From Abiotrophia defectiva ATCC 49176 (GTDB taxonomy: Bacteria > Bacillota > Bacilli > Lactobacillales > Aerococcaceae), in contig NZ_KI535340.1 in NCBI RefSeq assembly GCF_000160075.2, positions 712,711 through 776,710 of the forward strand: a stretch of 64,000 nucleotides of DNA, read 5' to 3'. A program made the translations under genes and the position numbers. How positions within the stretch are numbered: the stretch's first letter is position 1; each line of letters opens with the position of its first letter. Under the pieces are notes generated by a model. It searched no databases and was not told the DNA's origin. It worked only from the letters and a program-made list of their open reading frames with translations. Of this stretch, positions 25,329-34,091 are shown piece after piece.

Positions 25329-26606
25329 TTAGGCCTCTTGCATCTCGCTTACTTCAATCATTTCAATATCGGCACCCAAATCGCGCAGCTTGCCTACGAT
25401 ATTAGAGTAGCCACGTAAGATATGGTCGACGCCAGTAATCTCGGTGACGCCGTCCGCCAACAAGCCGGCAATGACTAGGCAGGCACCTGCCCGCAGGTCG
25501 CTGGCCTTGACTTGTGCCCCGCTCAGCTGAGCTGGCCCATTGACCCGAATCATGGCCCCTTCGACCTTGATATCGGCCCCCATACGGTTGAGTTCTGGAA
25601 TATGTTTGACACGGGCTGGGTAGATGGTGTCGATGATGGTCCCGTTACCTGCCGCAATAGCCAAGAGTGGCGTCAGCGGTTGTTGCAAGTCAGTGGCAAA
25701 GCCTGGATAAGGCTGGGTCTTGACACTGACCATGCGGAGATTAGGACTTGGATGTACGTAGATGGAATCTTCGCCAATCTCCAATTGAGCGCCCATTTCT
25801 TCAATCTTAGCAATGAAACCTTCGATGTGTTCGAAAATGACGTTATTGACGCGGACCCCTTGGCCAGCTGCCACAGCAGCCGTAATATAGGTCCCGGCTT
25901 CAATCCGGTCCGGAATAATGGTGTGGGTGCAGCCATGCAGGTGCTCCACGCCTTCTACCCGGATGACGCTAGTCCCGGCACCGCGAATCTTAGCCCCCAT
26001 CTTGTTAAGGAGGTTAACGACATCAATAATTTCCGGTTCACGAGCGGCATTCTCAATAATGGTCTTGCCCTTGGCCTTCACGGCTGCCAAGATACAGTTG
26101 ATGGTTGCCCCAACACTAACCACGTCCATGTAGATACGCGCCCCAACAAGGCCTTCTTGGTCGGTCGTCAGAGTCACAACGCCAAAGTCGTCCTCTACCT
26201 TAGCCCCTAAGGAACGGAAGGCCTTGAGGTGTTGGTCGATTGGACGAGGGCCTAAGAAGCAGCCCCCTGGCAAGCCAATGACCCCTTCACCAAAGCGCGA
26301 CAAGGTCGCCCCCATAAAGTAATAAGAGGCACGTAGGCTCTGAATTTTCCCGCTTGGCATGGGGATAGATTTAATATCAGTTGGATCGATGGTTAAGACA
26401 TTATCCTTGAAAGTAGCCTTAACATTGAAATCTTCTAAAATCTCGATTAAGGAATAGACGTCTGCAATATCAGGTACACCTTCTAAGACGACTTCCGAAT
26501 CCGCTAGAATGGCGGCTGGAATTAAGGCAACTGTGGAATTTTTGGCCCCATTAATGGTAATTTCACCTGTGAGGGGCTTACCTCCGCGGATGACTAATTT
26601 CTTCAT
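25329..26606 (-). CDS. murA: UDP-N-acetylglucosamine 1-carboxyvinyltransferase
   Basis: A 425-residue enzyme transferring enolpyruvate from PEP to UDP-GlcNAc, first committed peptidoglycan step. [13 protein letters not shown] at residue 19 on and the active-site loop [11 protein letters not shown] with Cys116 (the fosfomycin target) are seen. The phenylalanine after the Cys and LGPRP form resemble the second Gram-positive isoform (MurA2/MurZ). A longer frame exists, but the ATG at 26606 with AGGGAG nine bases upstream fits homologs. Leads the murA-ybaK unit. Confidence 0.96.
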   Translation of the reverse strand: MKKLVIRGGKPLTGEITINGAKNSTVALIPAAILADSEVVLEGVPDIADVYSLIEILEDFNVKATFKDNVLTIDPTDIKSIPMPSGKIQSLRASYYFMGATLSRFGEGVIGLPGGCFLGPRPIDQHLKAFRSLGAKVEDDFGVVTLTTDQEGLVGARIYMDVVSVGATINCILAAVKAKGKTIIENAAREPEIIDVVNLLNKMGAKIRGAGTSVIRVEGVEHLHGCTHTIIPDRIEAGTYITAAVAAGQGVRVNNVIFEHIEGFIAKIEEMGAQLEIGEDSIYVHPSPNLRMVSVKTQPYPGFATDLQQPLTPLLAIAAGNGTIIDTIYPARVKHIPELNRMGADIKVEGAMIRVNGPAQLSGAQVKASDLRAGACLVIAGLLADGVTEITGVDHILRGYSNIVGKLRDLGADIEMIEVSEMQEA

Positions 26607-26736
26607 TATATAAAACTCCCTAATTTCAGTCTCTATTGATTCATTGTGTATCACTTATAGTTTACCATAAGTCGCCCCAAATATACATAGCAAATGATTG
26701 GCTGAGGACTTTTGTTGGCATAGGTGCTAAGTCAAT

Positions 26737-26769
26737 GAAAAAAGCCACTACCTAGTCTGGTAGTGACTT
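26737..26769 (-). terminator. Terminator of the MetQ-like gene
   Basis: AGTCACTACC/GGTAGTGGCT stem and TTTTTTCAT on the minus strand. Confidence 0.9.
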
Positions 26770-26782
26770 CAATGAGTCATGC

Positions 26783-27802
26783 TTATTGTGGCATGGTCTG
26801 TTCAGTTTGTGGCATTGGATTAGCAGCAGGCGCCCCTTCAGATGCGGCATCAGCTGGTGCTGCTTCTGGTGCGCTACTTTCCTCGCTTGAAGAAGCAGAG
26901 CTGGAAGCGGCTTGCATACCTGGCAATTCTGCATCTGGATGCTTCTCTAGGTATTCCTTGACTAAGTCCCAAGCAGGAATTAAGCCCCCCTCAGAGATTT
27001 CCGTAATTTTCTTAGCCACGTCTTCTTCTTGGAAGAGTTGTACGATGCGTTGGTAGAGCTTGTTATCCTTGTCTTCCTTACGCACCGCGAAAATGTTGGT
27101 CCGCTTGAGGTTCAAGGTGTCGGCCTTATCGCCGTATATGTAGATGGCATCGGTTGGCTTAAATTCTGTTGCCTTGAGGAAGGAATCTTGGATAATGCCT
27201 GCATCCACATCTGGCATAGAAGTTGGAATTTGCGCTGCATCTAATTCCACTAATTCAATGCCCTTAGGATTGTCAGCAATGTCATCCTTGGTAGGACTTT
27301 CCATGTCTGGATCCTTCAGGGTGAAGAGTTTAGCGTCAGTCGCTAAGACTTTGATAGCATAAGCTGAACCCACTGGGTCAGATGAGATGGCAATCTTGGC
27401 TTTTTCTGGCAGTTCGTCCAAGGACTTGTACTTGCTAGAGTAGAGACGTAATGGCACCGCGAAAGTGTAGCCAATGTTTTGGAGTTCGGCATTGTGAGCC
27501 TTGTTCCAGTCATCCAAGAATACTTGGTGTTGGAAGGCGTTCATATCAATATCGCCATCCAATAAAGCCGTGTTAGGCGTATTGTAGTCGTTCAATTCAG
27601 TGACCTCTAAGGTAATCCCTTCCTTGGCAGCTTTCTCCGCTACATAGGTCATGATATCCTTCATGGTTGAACCGACAACCCCTATTTTGACGGTCTTGCC
27701 TTCGAATTCATTTTGGGCATGCACAGGTGTCGCAGATAAGCTTGTGAAAGCTAAACCTAAGGCCGCGAGCCCGGCGCCGATTTTGCGTAATAAGTTAGAC
27801 AT
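26783..27802 (-). CDS. Orphan MetQ/NlpA family substrate-binding protein, without lipobox
   Basis: A 339-residue binding protein of the MetQ/NlpA family (methionine and related uptake). Signal peptide ends TPVHAQ with no lipobox cysteine anywhere. Mature domain starts KTVKIGVVGSTMKDI; blocks NAFQHQVFLDDWNK and KAKIAISSDPVGSAYAI fit the family. After about residue 295 comes a 45-residue disordered tail of Ser, Ala, Glu, Pro (SSSASSSEESSAPEAAP). No MetN ATPase or MetI permease is next to it, so it must share a transporter encoded elsewhere. Single-gene unit with terminator. Confidence 0.9.
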   Translation of the reverse strand: MSNLLRKIGAGLAALGLAFTSLSATPVHAQNEFEGKTVKIGVVGSTMKDIMTYVAEKAAKEGITLEVTELNDYNTPNTALLDGDIDMNAFQHQVFLDDWNKAHNAELQNIGYTFAVPLRLYSSKYKSLDELPEKAKIAISSDPVGSAYAIKVLATDAKLFTLKDPDMESPTKDDIADNPKGIELVELDAAQIPTSMPDVDAGIIQDSFLKATEFKPTDAIYIYGDKADTLNLKRTNIFAVRKEDKDNKLYQRIVQLFQEEDVAKKITEISEGGLIPAWDLVKEYLEKHPDAELPGMQAASSSASSSEESSAPEAAPADAASEGAPAANPMPQTEQTMPQ

Positions 27803-27857
27803 TATAATGCTCCCTTCTATCTTGAAATGTCAACATGAATAGTATACCACGATTGTT

Positions 27858-27893
27858 AAAAAAAGAAAGAGGGAGCGCACTTGCTTCCCTCTT
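27858..27893 (-). terminator. Terminator of the small membrane protein gene
   Basis: GAGGGA/TCCCTC stem then TTTCTTTTTTT on the minus strand. Confidence 0.75.
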
Positions 27894-27914
27894 CCAATTC
27901 AATTTTTTTGCAGT

Positions 27915-28265
27915 TTAGGATTGACGTCCGTAAACAAAATAAAGATAGATAAAACCAATCAAGCCAATTGGTACGGCCAAGAGCCAGATAATGAAAAAGC
28001 GGACAACCTTCCAGGCCAGCATTAAGAGGCCACTGATGAAGAAGACATTGTCGCCTACAATGAAGTCAACTAGACTCTCATAGACAAACATGGCAAAGGG
28101 ATAAAGCAAGGCACAAGGCAGTAAAATCAGCAGTTTAGCATCGAATCTCCCAACTTGGCTGACGGATGTAAAGACGAAGAAGGCGTAAAAAGCAAAACCA
28201 AATAAATAATGGCGGATTAACCAATCACGATTGAGGGATTGAAACATATTCTTCAGTCTATCCAT
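27915..28265 (-). CDS. Small polytopic membrane protein
   Basis: A 116-residue protein with three to four hydrophobic helices (about residues 20-36, 45-63, 73-88, 90-112) and few charges. Not recognised as a known family. The start follows GAGAGGTG. It has its own terminator and a gap of about 145 bases to the regulator gene upstream, so no operon partner. Confidence 0.75.
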   Translation of the reverse strand: MDRLKNMFQSLNRDWLIRHYLFGFAFYAFFVFTSVSQVGRFDAKLLILLPCALLYPFAMFVYESLVDFIVGDNVFFISGLLMLAWKVVRFFIIWLLAVPIGLIGFIYLYFVYGRQS

Positions 28266-28356
28266 AGGGAATCACCTCTCTATTTTAATGATGCTTCCTA
28301 TTATAGTCCACTTGCCGGCTCCTGTCCAAAATGCACAGGCGCTCACAAAATAAGTC

Positions 28357-28392
28357 GTAAAAAAACGGGCGCCTGCTAACAGTCCACCCGTC
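28357..28392 (-). terminator. Terminator of the AraC/GyrI regulator gene
   Basis: ACGGGTG/CGCCCGT stem (one G-T pair) then TTTTTTTACG on the minus strand. Confidence 0.8.
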
Positions 28393-28411
28393 TGTTACAA
28401 TCTGTCCTGGC

Positions 28412-29257
28412 TTAATCGACTTTGACAATCGGCACCCAGAGTTCCATACGATAGTCTTGCGCCCCCATATTGCCTTCACCATAAACCTCGAAGTCAGGTG
28501 CGCCCGAATGTTGGAAACCTTGCTCAGGGAAGAAGACTTCCATGAGGTAGCGCCAACCCGCATGGATACAGTCTGGCACTGGCCCATTCAACTCAACCAC
28601 CGCATATTCAGCGGCTGCCACCTCCAAGATATCGAGCCCCATAGCCTCAGCCTTAGCCCGGTCAGTCACCTCATAACCGGCCATATAGTTGAGACGCTCT
28701 GGCGTGTCAATGTCGTGGCAGACACCTAAGCTTTGGCCCCTACCTAGGCTGGCTAAGTCCTCATGGGAGAATTTGCTGTAGAGGTCTTGCCAGACCTGAG
28801 GGCACTGGCTGTTGGGGATATGGTTGGCATTGAGCCCCGCCACAGTCAAGGCAGGCTTCTGTTGGATATTGATTTTCATACTATCTCCTCCTTGCAGGGT
28901 CAGCCGTAGCTGTAGTCGCCCGACTAGGCGCAAGGGCGCACCCTGTCTAATTTGTGTCGGAGTTGCCCCATGGAATTTCTTGAAAGCTGCCCCGAAGGCA
29001 TCGGCTGATTCATAGCCATATTGGATGGCAATGTCGATGATTCGGGCCTCAGATTGGCGCAGGGCCAGCGCTGCCTCTGTTAAGCGACGTTCCCGCAAAT
29101 ACTCTGACAGTGACGTCCCTGTCAGCATGGAGAAGAGCCGGCTGAACATGGCATAAGGATAACCTGACAATCGCGCCACCCGCAACTCATCCAGCTCCCC
29201 GTCCAGGGTAGACTCCAAATAATCTAGCGTCCGGTTAAAAGCTTCCATCATATTCAT
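28412..29257 (-). CDS. AraC-family regulator with GyrI-like effector domain
   Basis: A 281-residue two-domain regulator. Residues about 5-108 form the two AraC helix-turn-helix units (VARLSGYPYAMFSRLF and IAIQYGYESADAFGAAFKKFHG). Residues about 125-281 match the GyrI-like/effector-binding fold (MKINIQQKPALTVAGL, then YEVTDRAKAE and ELWVPIVK), the arrangement of Rob/SoxS-related drug-sensing regulators. It probably responds to a small lipophilic or cationic compound. Start with AGGAGG eight bases before. No obvious target gene lies next to it. Confidence 0.9.
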   Translation of the reverse strand: MNMMEAFNRTLDYLESTLDGELDELRVARLSGYPYAMFSRLFSMLTGTSLSEYLRERRLTEAALALRQSEARIIDIAIQYGYESADAFGAAFKKFHGATPTQIRQGAPLRLVGRLQLRLTLQGGDSMKINIQQKPALTVAGLNANHIPNSQCPQVWQDLYSKFSHEDLASLGRGQSLGVCHDIDTPERLNYMAGYEVTDRAKAEAMGLDILEVAAAEYAVVELNGPVPDCIHAGWRYLMEVFFPEQGFQHSGAPDFEVYGEGNMGAQDYRMELWVPIVKVD

Positions 29258-29330
29258 CTTGGTAACCTCCTGACAAGTTGAGTATAGCTTAAAAGAAAGG
29301 GAGATGTCCTAGAATTGGGGGGCGAGAAAT

Positions 29331-31040
29331 CTAGGGTGCTATTTCAGGCTCAAATTCTACAATGCCACTGTGAACTGTTAAATCCGGCATGATAACTATG
29401 ACCTTGCATTTATTAGGCTGATTCACTTTTTCAACTGAGACTTTTATATCCTTCGGAAGCGCCTCGCTATTTTCTAATAGATGAATTGGGTTGATTTTAT
29501 CTAGGTAGGCTATACTTAGGCCAACCTTTTCTTTAAATATAGGCTTTTCTACTTCCTTAACACCGCGATAAATACTGCCATATAGCATAAACATCAAACC
29601 ATCCTTTTTAACTGCATGCGTTCCTCCATAATAAAAGTACTTCACTACTCTGCGCGAAAAATACCAAAAAAATCCCGCAACAATCAGACTCACCACGATA
29701 ATCGTGTAATTCTTATCAATTATCCGCAAAATCGGAGAACACTGGTTCCTACGAATGTACTCAAACAACCATAAAAATCCTTGAATTAATTCTATACATA
29801 CATATGCCATAAATACCAAAATAGAAGTACTTACCTTGATTTTAAATAAATTTACTTCTATTCGAATCTTGCCTTTTTCCGTGAGATTAACTAAATAATT
29901 CGGCACCTCTCCTCCATTGTACAGTATCCAAAATTGCTTCGTTAACAAAATTTCCCAGACACCAACAAAAGCCGTGATGCCTGCCCATATATTTAGCGCA
30001 AAAACAAATGCTAACACAATTATACACAGAATTACCATCCAGATTGGGCTTTTAATAATTCTAATAAAAACACTTAATATTCCTACAAGACAATAGATAT
30101 TTAATACATAAGGCATCCAATTTAAGCCATGAACTACAAGGGCCCCACATATATATATTGCTATGTTCCCAATCACACATAAAATCATAAAGTAGAAAAT
30201 ATCTACAGCAAATTGCTGACTCCAATCATTTGAACTTTGTAAAAGAATATCCCATCTTTCGCTCAAGCTCGCATCTTTTCTAGCTTTAAATCTTCTTTTA
30301 TCTCTATTTACCCATCGGTACCAACCTAACCACACCATAAAAACCAGATATAGAATAAACACCATTATAGACACTATAATCATGACAATATCTTGCCATC
30401 CGTAATTGTTAGAGTTTGTATAAATATTTATAATTAGTCCCCGCAAACTACAACAACTTATAATAAAAATACTTAATAAGACGAACATATCAAAAAGCCA
30501 TATACATTTTATGCGTTTTCCCTCATTGCTATCAGCTTGTAGATTTAGAATTTTTTTTAAATTCAACGTGTCACTGTCGGGATTAAATTCGTAAACAATT
30601 TCAACTTTATTATCTTTGGTTTCACTAATCGTGTGCCATGGATTATCTAATACATCTTTTCTAAGACGTCTTAGCTGAGATTTTTCGCATACTGTCTTCT
30701 GTTTTTGATTACTTTTACAAGATATATAATTCACTACTTTCTTTAAAATATCTCGCTCATGTTTTTGTGTGTCTTTCAACTCGCATTTGTCTATTTGTTC
30801 AATATATTCTTCTGATTTAGTATAATGCACTATATCCTCAAGTATTACTATATCCTGAACACTATCGTAGATATAGCATATTGCCCAACCCTCTGTTTTA
30901 TCTTTTTCTATTAGAAGCAGTAAGCACTCTTCGCTATTTTCATCCTTTCGAACTGCATCTTTAATATTTTGTTCATATTCCTCCAATTTAAAGCTTTCAA
31001 TTTTATCTTTAAGGTTCTCTGATGGAATAATTTTCGTCAT
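29331..31040 (-). CDS. Large AT-rich membrane protein, unrecognised
   Basis: A 569-residue protein with no family I recognise. Residues 1-180 are soluble, charged and Lys/Glu/Asp-rich; residues about 183-470 hold eight to nine membrane helices in pairs; the last 90 are soluble again and end in an acidic tail. Base composition is clearly more AT-rich than the flanking housekeeping genes and codon use differs (many ATA, AAA), pointing to horizontal transfer. Start has AGAGGGGG before it. A 51-codon gene and a 28-bp palindrome lie directly upstream and may belong to the same unit. Confidence 0.75.
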   Translation of the reverse strand: MTKIIPSENLKDKIESFKLEEYEQNIKDAVRKDENSEECLLLLIEKDKTEGWAICYIYDSVQDIVILEDIVHYTKSEEYIEQIDKCELKDTQKHERDILKKVVNYISCKSNQKQKTVCEKSQLRRLRKDVLDNPWHTISETKDNKVEIVYEFNPDSDTLNLKKILNLQADSNEGKRIKCIWLFDMFVLLSIFIISCCSLRGLIINIYTNSNNYGWQDIVMIIVSIMVFILYLVFMVWLGWYRWVNRDKRRFKARKDASLSERWDILLQSSNDWSQQFAVDIFYFMILCVIGNIAIYICGALVVHGLNWMPYVLNIYCLVGILSVFIRIIKSPIWMVILCIIVLAFVFALNIWAGITAFVGVWEILLTKQFWILYNGGEVPNYLVNLTEKGKIRIEVNLFKIKVSTSILVFMAYVCIELIQGFLWLFEYIRRNQCSPILRIIDKNYTIIVVSLIVAGFFWYFSRRVVKYFYYGGTHAVKKDGLMFMLYGSIYRGVKEVEKPIFKEKVGLSIAYLDKINPIHLLENSEALPKDIKVSVEKVNQPNKCKVIVIMPDLTVHSGIVEFEPEIAP

Positions 31041-31111
31041 TTTAATCCCCCTCTACATTATTAAGGCTCCGTTAATAAGTTTGACGTCCCACTCACAGCC
31101 TATTCCCATAA

Positions 31112-31267
31112 CTATCCTTTGCCTCGGCCCCATTTTTCAATCACAGCGGGTGTCAACCCCTCCCGCTCAATGATTTCTAAGGCCGCCACTGCCTTGACTG
31201 CTTGCTGGTAGGGCAGGCCTTCTACCAAGCCAAGAATGTCTTCTGGAATCTTGTAATGTGCGTCCAT
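31112..31267 (-). CDS. 51-residue small protein upstream of the AT-rich membrane gene
   Basis: A short ORF (51 residues, MDAHYKIPEDILG start, VIEKWGRGKG end) with AAGGAGG ten bases before its ATG. Unlike the next gene, its base composition looks native. Helical, slightly charged, no Cys, no membrane segment; not recognised. The -10-like TGATATAAT of the palindrome at 31286-31313 lies just upstream, making it the first gene of a possible unit with the membrane protein 71 bases downstream. It might be an antitoxin-like or truncated regulator; this is a guess. Confidence 0.55.
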   Translation of the reverse strand: MDAHYKIPEDILGLVEGLPYQQAVKAVAALEIIEREGLTPAVIEKWGRGKG

Positions 31268-31281
31268 GACACGCACCTCCT

Positions 31282-31317
31282 TTTTCCCATTATATCATAT
31301 ATGATATAATGGGAAAA
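31282..31317. repeat. 28-bp palindrome (copy 1), possible operator/promoter
   Basis: Perfect palindrome with arm CCCATTATATCATA (31286-31313), extended by TTTT/AAAA to 36 bp. Each strand contains the extended -10-like TGATATAAT, so it could act as a divergent promoter or operator. The identical 28 bp recur at 61969-61996. Confidence 0.85.
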
Positions 31318-31400
31318 TCGCTTTCACTAGCTAAATCCCTTATTTATCAAGATTCCCTTCATTTTGTTATCATCTCACCACGTAATTTCACCCACCTTGC

Positions 31401-31433
31401 ACCCTATCTACTAGTAGAACTAGTAGATAGGGT
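31401..31433. repeat. Inverted repeat upstream of the tetR operon
   Basis: Perfect 15-bp arms ACCCTATCTACTAGT with a three-base spacer, about 45 bases upstream of the tetR promoter. No T-run follows, so an operator or cruciform is likelier than a terminator. Confidence 0.75.
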
Positions 31434-31452
31434 ACACAAGTTTCTGACCCCC

Positions 31453-31493
31453 TTCTCAAAAACGGTCAACGGGTCTATAATGAAGTTAACTTC
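31453..31493 (+). promoter_or_regulatory. tetR promoter with palindromic operator
   Basis: TTCTCA-N17-TATAAT (TATAAT at 31476-31481) followed at once by the perfect 12-bp palindrome GAAGTTAACTTC (31482-31493). The dyad covers the presumed start of transcription and is a natural site for autorepression by the TetR protein encoded next. Confidence 0.6.
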
Positions 31494-31517
31494 TTAATGA
31501 AAGGAGCCAAGAAAGCA

Positions 31518-32126
31518 ATGAATCCTAAATTTTATGACCTGCCCCAAGCCAAGCAGGAGGCCATTATCCAAGCCGGCTTCCGGGTCTTCGGCCAGCACAC
31601 CTATAAGAAGGCGCCCATGAGCGCCATTGCTGACGCGGCGGGAATTTCCAAACCCTTGCTTTTTCATTATTTCCATAATAAAAAGGAACTTTACTTCTTC
31701 CTCTTCGACCTCTTAGTTCAGCAGACCGATGATTTCCTAAAAGAAGGAGGCTGCTATGAGACCCTGGATTTCTTCGAGCTCTTCAAGAGCGTGACCCAGA
31801 CCAAGGCGCACCTAGCCCGGCTCAATCCCGATTGGCTGGCCTTTAGCCTTAAGACCTACTACGAGCAGGATCCCGAGATTATGCCAGAATTGGCCCAACG
31901 CATGAAACAAGTCAAGGCGAAACAGGTCCAGCTCATGGACAAGCTAGATATGAGCTGCTTTCGGCCCGATATCGACTTTCAGCTCATGTATAAGGATATG
32001 ACCTGGGCCGCCCAGGGTTATCTCTGGGAGCATGTCCAGCGAGGGTCCGTTGATCCCGAAACCATCGAGGCGGAATTCAACCAACTGATTGACTTCTGGA
32101 AGTCTCTCTATCTTAGAAAGGAGTGA
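31518..32126 (+). CDS. TetR-family transcriptional regulator
   Basis: A 202-residue TetR regulator. N-terminal helix-turn-helix: AIIQAGFRVFGQHTYKKAPMSAIADAAGISKPLLFHYFHNKKELY (split over residues about 13-58). The C-terminal ligand domain is unspecific. The ATG at 31518 is preferred; the ATG at 31497 lies upstream of the AAAGGAG site. It is followed four bases later by the ABC ATPase and permease, so it most likely controls this exporter in response to its substrate. Confidence 0.92.
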   Translation: MNPKFYDLPQAKQEAIIQAGFRVFGQHTYKKAPMSAIADAAGISKPLLFHYFHNKKELYFFLFDLLVQQTDDFLKEGGCYETLDFFELFKSVTQTKAHLARLNPDWLAFSLKTYYEQDPEIMPELAQRMKQVKAKQVQLMDKLDMSCFRPDIDFQLMYKDMTWAAQGYLWEHVQRGSVDPETIEAEFNQLIDFWKSLYLRKE

Positions 32127-32130
32127 TCCC

Positions 32131-33018
32131 ATGTACGCTATTCAAACGCAACAACTGACCAAATCCTACGGCAAGCACCGAGGCATCGACAAGCTTAACT
32201 TGACCGTCCAGCAAGGCGAACTCTTTGGCTTTATCGGGCCTAACGGAGCCGGCAAATCCACCACTATCCGCACCCTGCTGGGGCTGATTAAGCCTACCAG
32301 CGGCAGTGCCCAGGTCCTGGGCTTAGAAGTCGGCCGCCAACAAGGCCAAATCCTACGCCGAGTAGGCTACCTGCCGTCTGAAACCCAATTCTATGCCGGC
32401 ATGACCGCCCGCGACCTACTCAAACTATCTGCTGATCTGAGAGGTCTGGACTGCCAGGCCGAATGCCGCCGCCTCAGCGACCGGCTGCAACTTGACCTAG
32501 GGATTGCGGCAGACCAGCTATCTCTGGGTAACCGCAAGAAGGTGGGCATTGTAGCTGCCCTCCAGCACCAACCTGACCTCTTGATTCTGGACGAGCCTAC
32601 TAGTGGTTTGGACCCCCTCATCCAAGAAGAATTCTTCGCCCTCCTAGAGGAACGCCGCCAAGCCGGCGGGACCGTCTTCCTATCCAGCCATGTCCTGTCC
32701 GAAGTCCAAAACCACTGCGACCGAGCGGCCATTATCCGCCAAGGGCAAATCGTGGCCACTGAAGATGTCGCCAGCCTTATGCAACACCAAGCCAAACGCG
32801 TCAGCCTGTCCGGCCAAGTACCTGGCCTGGCAGACCTAGCAGGCGTCTCCAACTGGCAAGCCAAGGGCAAAGACCAAGCCAGCTTCCTCTATCAAGGAGA
32901 CCTCAATGCCTTACTAGCCTGTTTGGCAGGCGGCCAAGTCCGCGACTTCAGTCTGGCCGAGCCAAGCCTGGAAGAAATCTTCCGCCACTACTACCAAGAA
33001 GGAGGCGATTTGTCATGA
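32131..33018 (+). CDS. ABC exporter ATPase
   Basis: A 295-residue ABC ATPase of the ABC-2 exporter class: Walker A GPNGAGKST, signature LSLGNRKKVGIVAAL, Walker B LLILDEPTSGLDP, H-loop SSHVLSEV. The SLGNRKK signature is a variant of LSGGQ. A C-terminal domain of 80 residues follows. GAAAGGAG precedes the ATG at 32131, five bases after the tetR stop. Its last four bases overlap the permease start. GC-rich compared with the AT-rich genes on both sides. Confidence 0.92.
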   Translation: MYAIQTQQLTKSYGKHRGIDKLNLTVQQGELFGFIGPNGAGKSTTIRTLLGLIKPTSGSAQVLGLEVGRQQGQILRRVGYLPSETQFYAGMTARDLLKLSADLRGLDCQAECRRLSDRLQLDLGIAADQLSLGNRKKVGIVAALQHQPDLLILDEPTSGLDPLIQEEFFALLEERRQAGGTVFLSSHVLSEVQNHCDRAAIIRQGQIVATEDVASLMQHQAKRVSLSGQVPGLADLAGVSNWQAKGKDQASFLYQGDLNALLACLAGGQVRDFSLAEPSLEEIFRHYYQEGGDLS

Positions 33019-33809
33019 TTCTATTCCGCCACGAATTACGCCAAGGTTGGCGTAGCTTGATTCTGTGGACAGCGGCCATCGCGGGCTTTATGGCCCTGAT
33101 TTCCCTGCTCTTCCCTCAAGTTAAGGACCAGATGGCTAGTATCAACGGCCTGATTAGCACCATGGGCGCCTTCTCCGATGCCTTCGGCCTGGGCAAGCTC
33201 AACATGGGCAGCTTCATCGGCTTCTATACCGTTGAATGTCAAAGCGTCCTAGGCCTGGGTGGCGCCCTCTATGCCGCCATTCTGGCCAGCAATTCCCTAG
33301 CCAAAGAAGAGCAAGCCGGAACCGCCGAATTCCTGCTGACCCATCCCCTCAGTCGGGCTTCGGTTGTCACCAGCAAGGCCTTGGCCCTGGTTAGCCAGCT
33401 TCTGATTCTCAACGCGGTGACCCTGGCAGTTGTTCTCTTAAGTCTGACCCTTATGGGTGAGTCTGCGCCTGTGGGGCAACTCCTGCTCTTGCACTTTGCT
33501 TATCTGATCTTGCACCTCGAGTTCATCGCCCTCTGTCTGGGTCTGTCGGCCTTGTCCGGCAAACGTCGCGGCACTGGCCTAGGCGCAGGCATCGGTCTGG
33601 TACTTGGCTTCTACCTAGCCAACCTAGTCGCCAATATTGCCCCTGGCCTGGGCTTTCTCAAATGGCTCACGCCCTTCGCCTACGTGGACGGCGCCGAAAT
33701 CATTCCTAATGGTAGCCTAAACCTAGGCTATGTTGGAGTCGGGCTGGCCTTGTCAGCCTGCTCGCTGGGCGTGGCTTATTGGTGGTTTGGGCGGAAGGAT
33801 GTTGGGTAG
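33015..33809 (+). CDS. ABC-2 type exporter permease
   Basis: A 264-residue permease with six helices. FRHELRQGWRSLILWTAAIAGF at the start and the coupling block KEEQAGTAEFLLTHPLSRASV (about residues 95-115) place it in the ABC-2 family. It starts within the ATPase stop (ATGA overlap). The TetR-ATPase-permease unit ends at a perfect terminator. Substrate unknown; drug or lipid export is common for this layout. Confidence 0.9.
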   Translation: MILFRHELRQGWRSLILWTAAIAGFMALISLLFPQVKDQMASINGLISTMGAFSDAFGLGKLNMGSFIGFYTVECQSVLGLGGALYAAILASNSLAKEEQAGTAEFLLTHPLSRASVVTSKALALVSQLLILNAVTLAVVLLSLTLMGESAPVGQLLLLHFAYLILHLEFIALCLGLSALSGKRRGTGLGAGIGLVLGFYLANLVANIAPGLGFLKWLTPFAYVDGAEIIPNGSLNLGYVGVGLALSACSLGVAYWWFGRKDVG

Positions 33810-33822
33810 TTAAATAGATATA

Positions 33823-33866
33823 AAGAACCCCAGCAAGCTTATAAGCTTGCTGGGGTTCTTTTTTCA
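33823..33866 (+). terminator. Terminator of the tetR-ABC operon
   Basis: Perfect long stem AAAGAACCCCAGCAAGCTT and its complement, ending in TTTTTT. Confidence 0.95.
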
Positions 33867-34091
33867 TGCATCTTAGTCATTGGTCGCTCCTTTCTAATAG
33901 GATTTTACTGGTCATGCACATAGGCACCACCTACCTTTCGAAGTCGCAACCACCGTCTTTACTTCTTTACCGTTATAGTATAACATTTTACGCCCTCTTT
34001 TCAATAAAATTATTACCCATAGTTAATTTACGGATTATTATTTTTATGGTATTATGTTTTTAAGGTACAAAACAAAAAAAGGAGGATATTT

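Noticed and set aside
25512-26210. 232-codon plus-strand ORF opposite murA
   Set aside because: Lies wholly inside the well-supported murA in the other strand; no ribosome binding site or recognisable motif.
31309-31497. 62-codon plus-strand ORF starting inside the 28-bp palindrome
   Set aside because: No ribosome binding site, runs through a perfect inverted repeat and the tetR promoter.
33867-34091. Left attachment repeat of the rpsI element
   Set aside because: No convincing direct repeat of the rpsI 3' end was found by eye here or at 29.3 and 31.1 kb.
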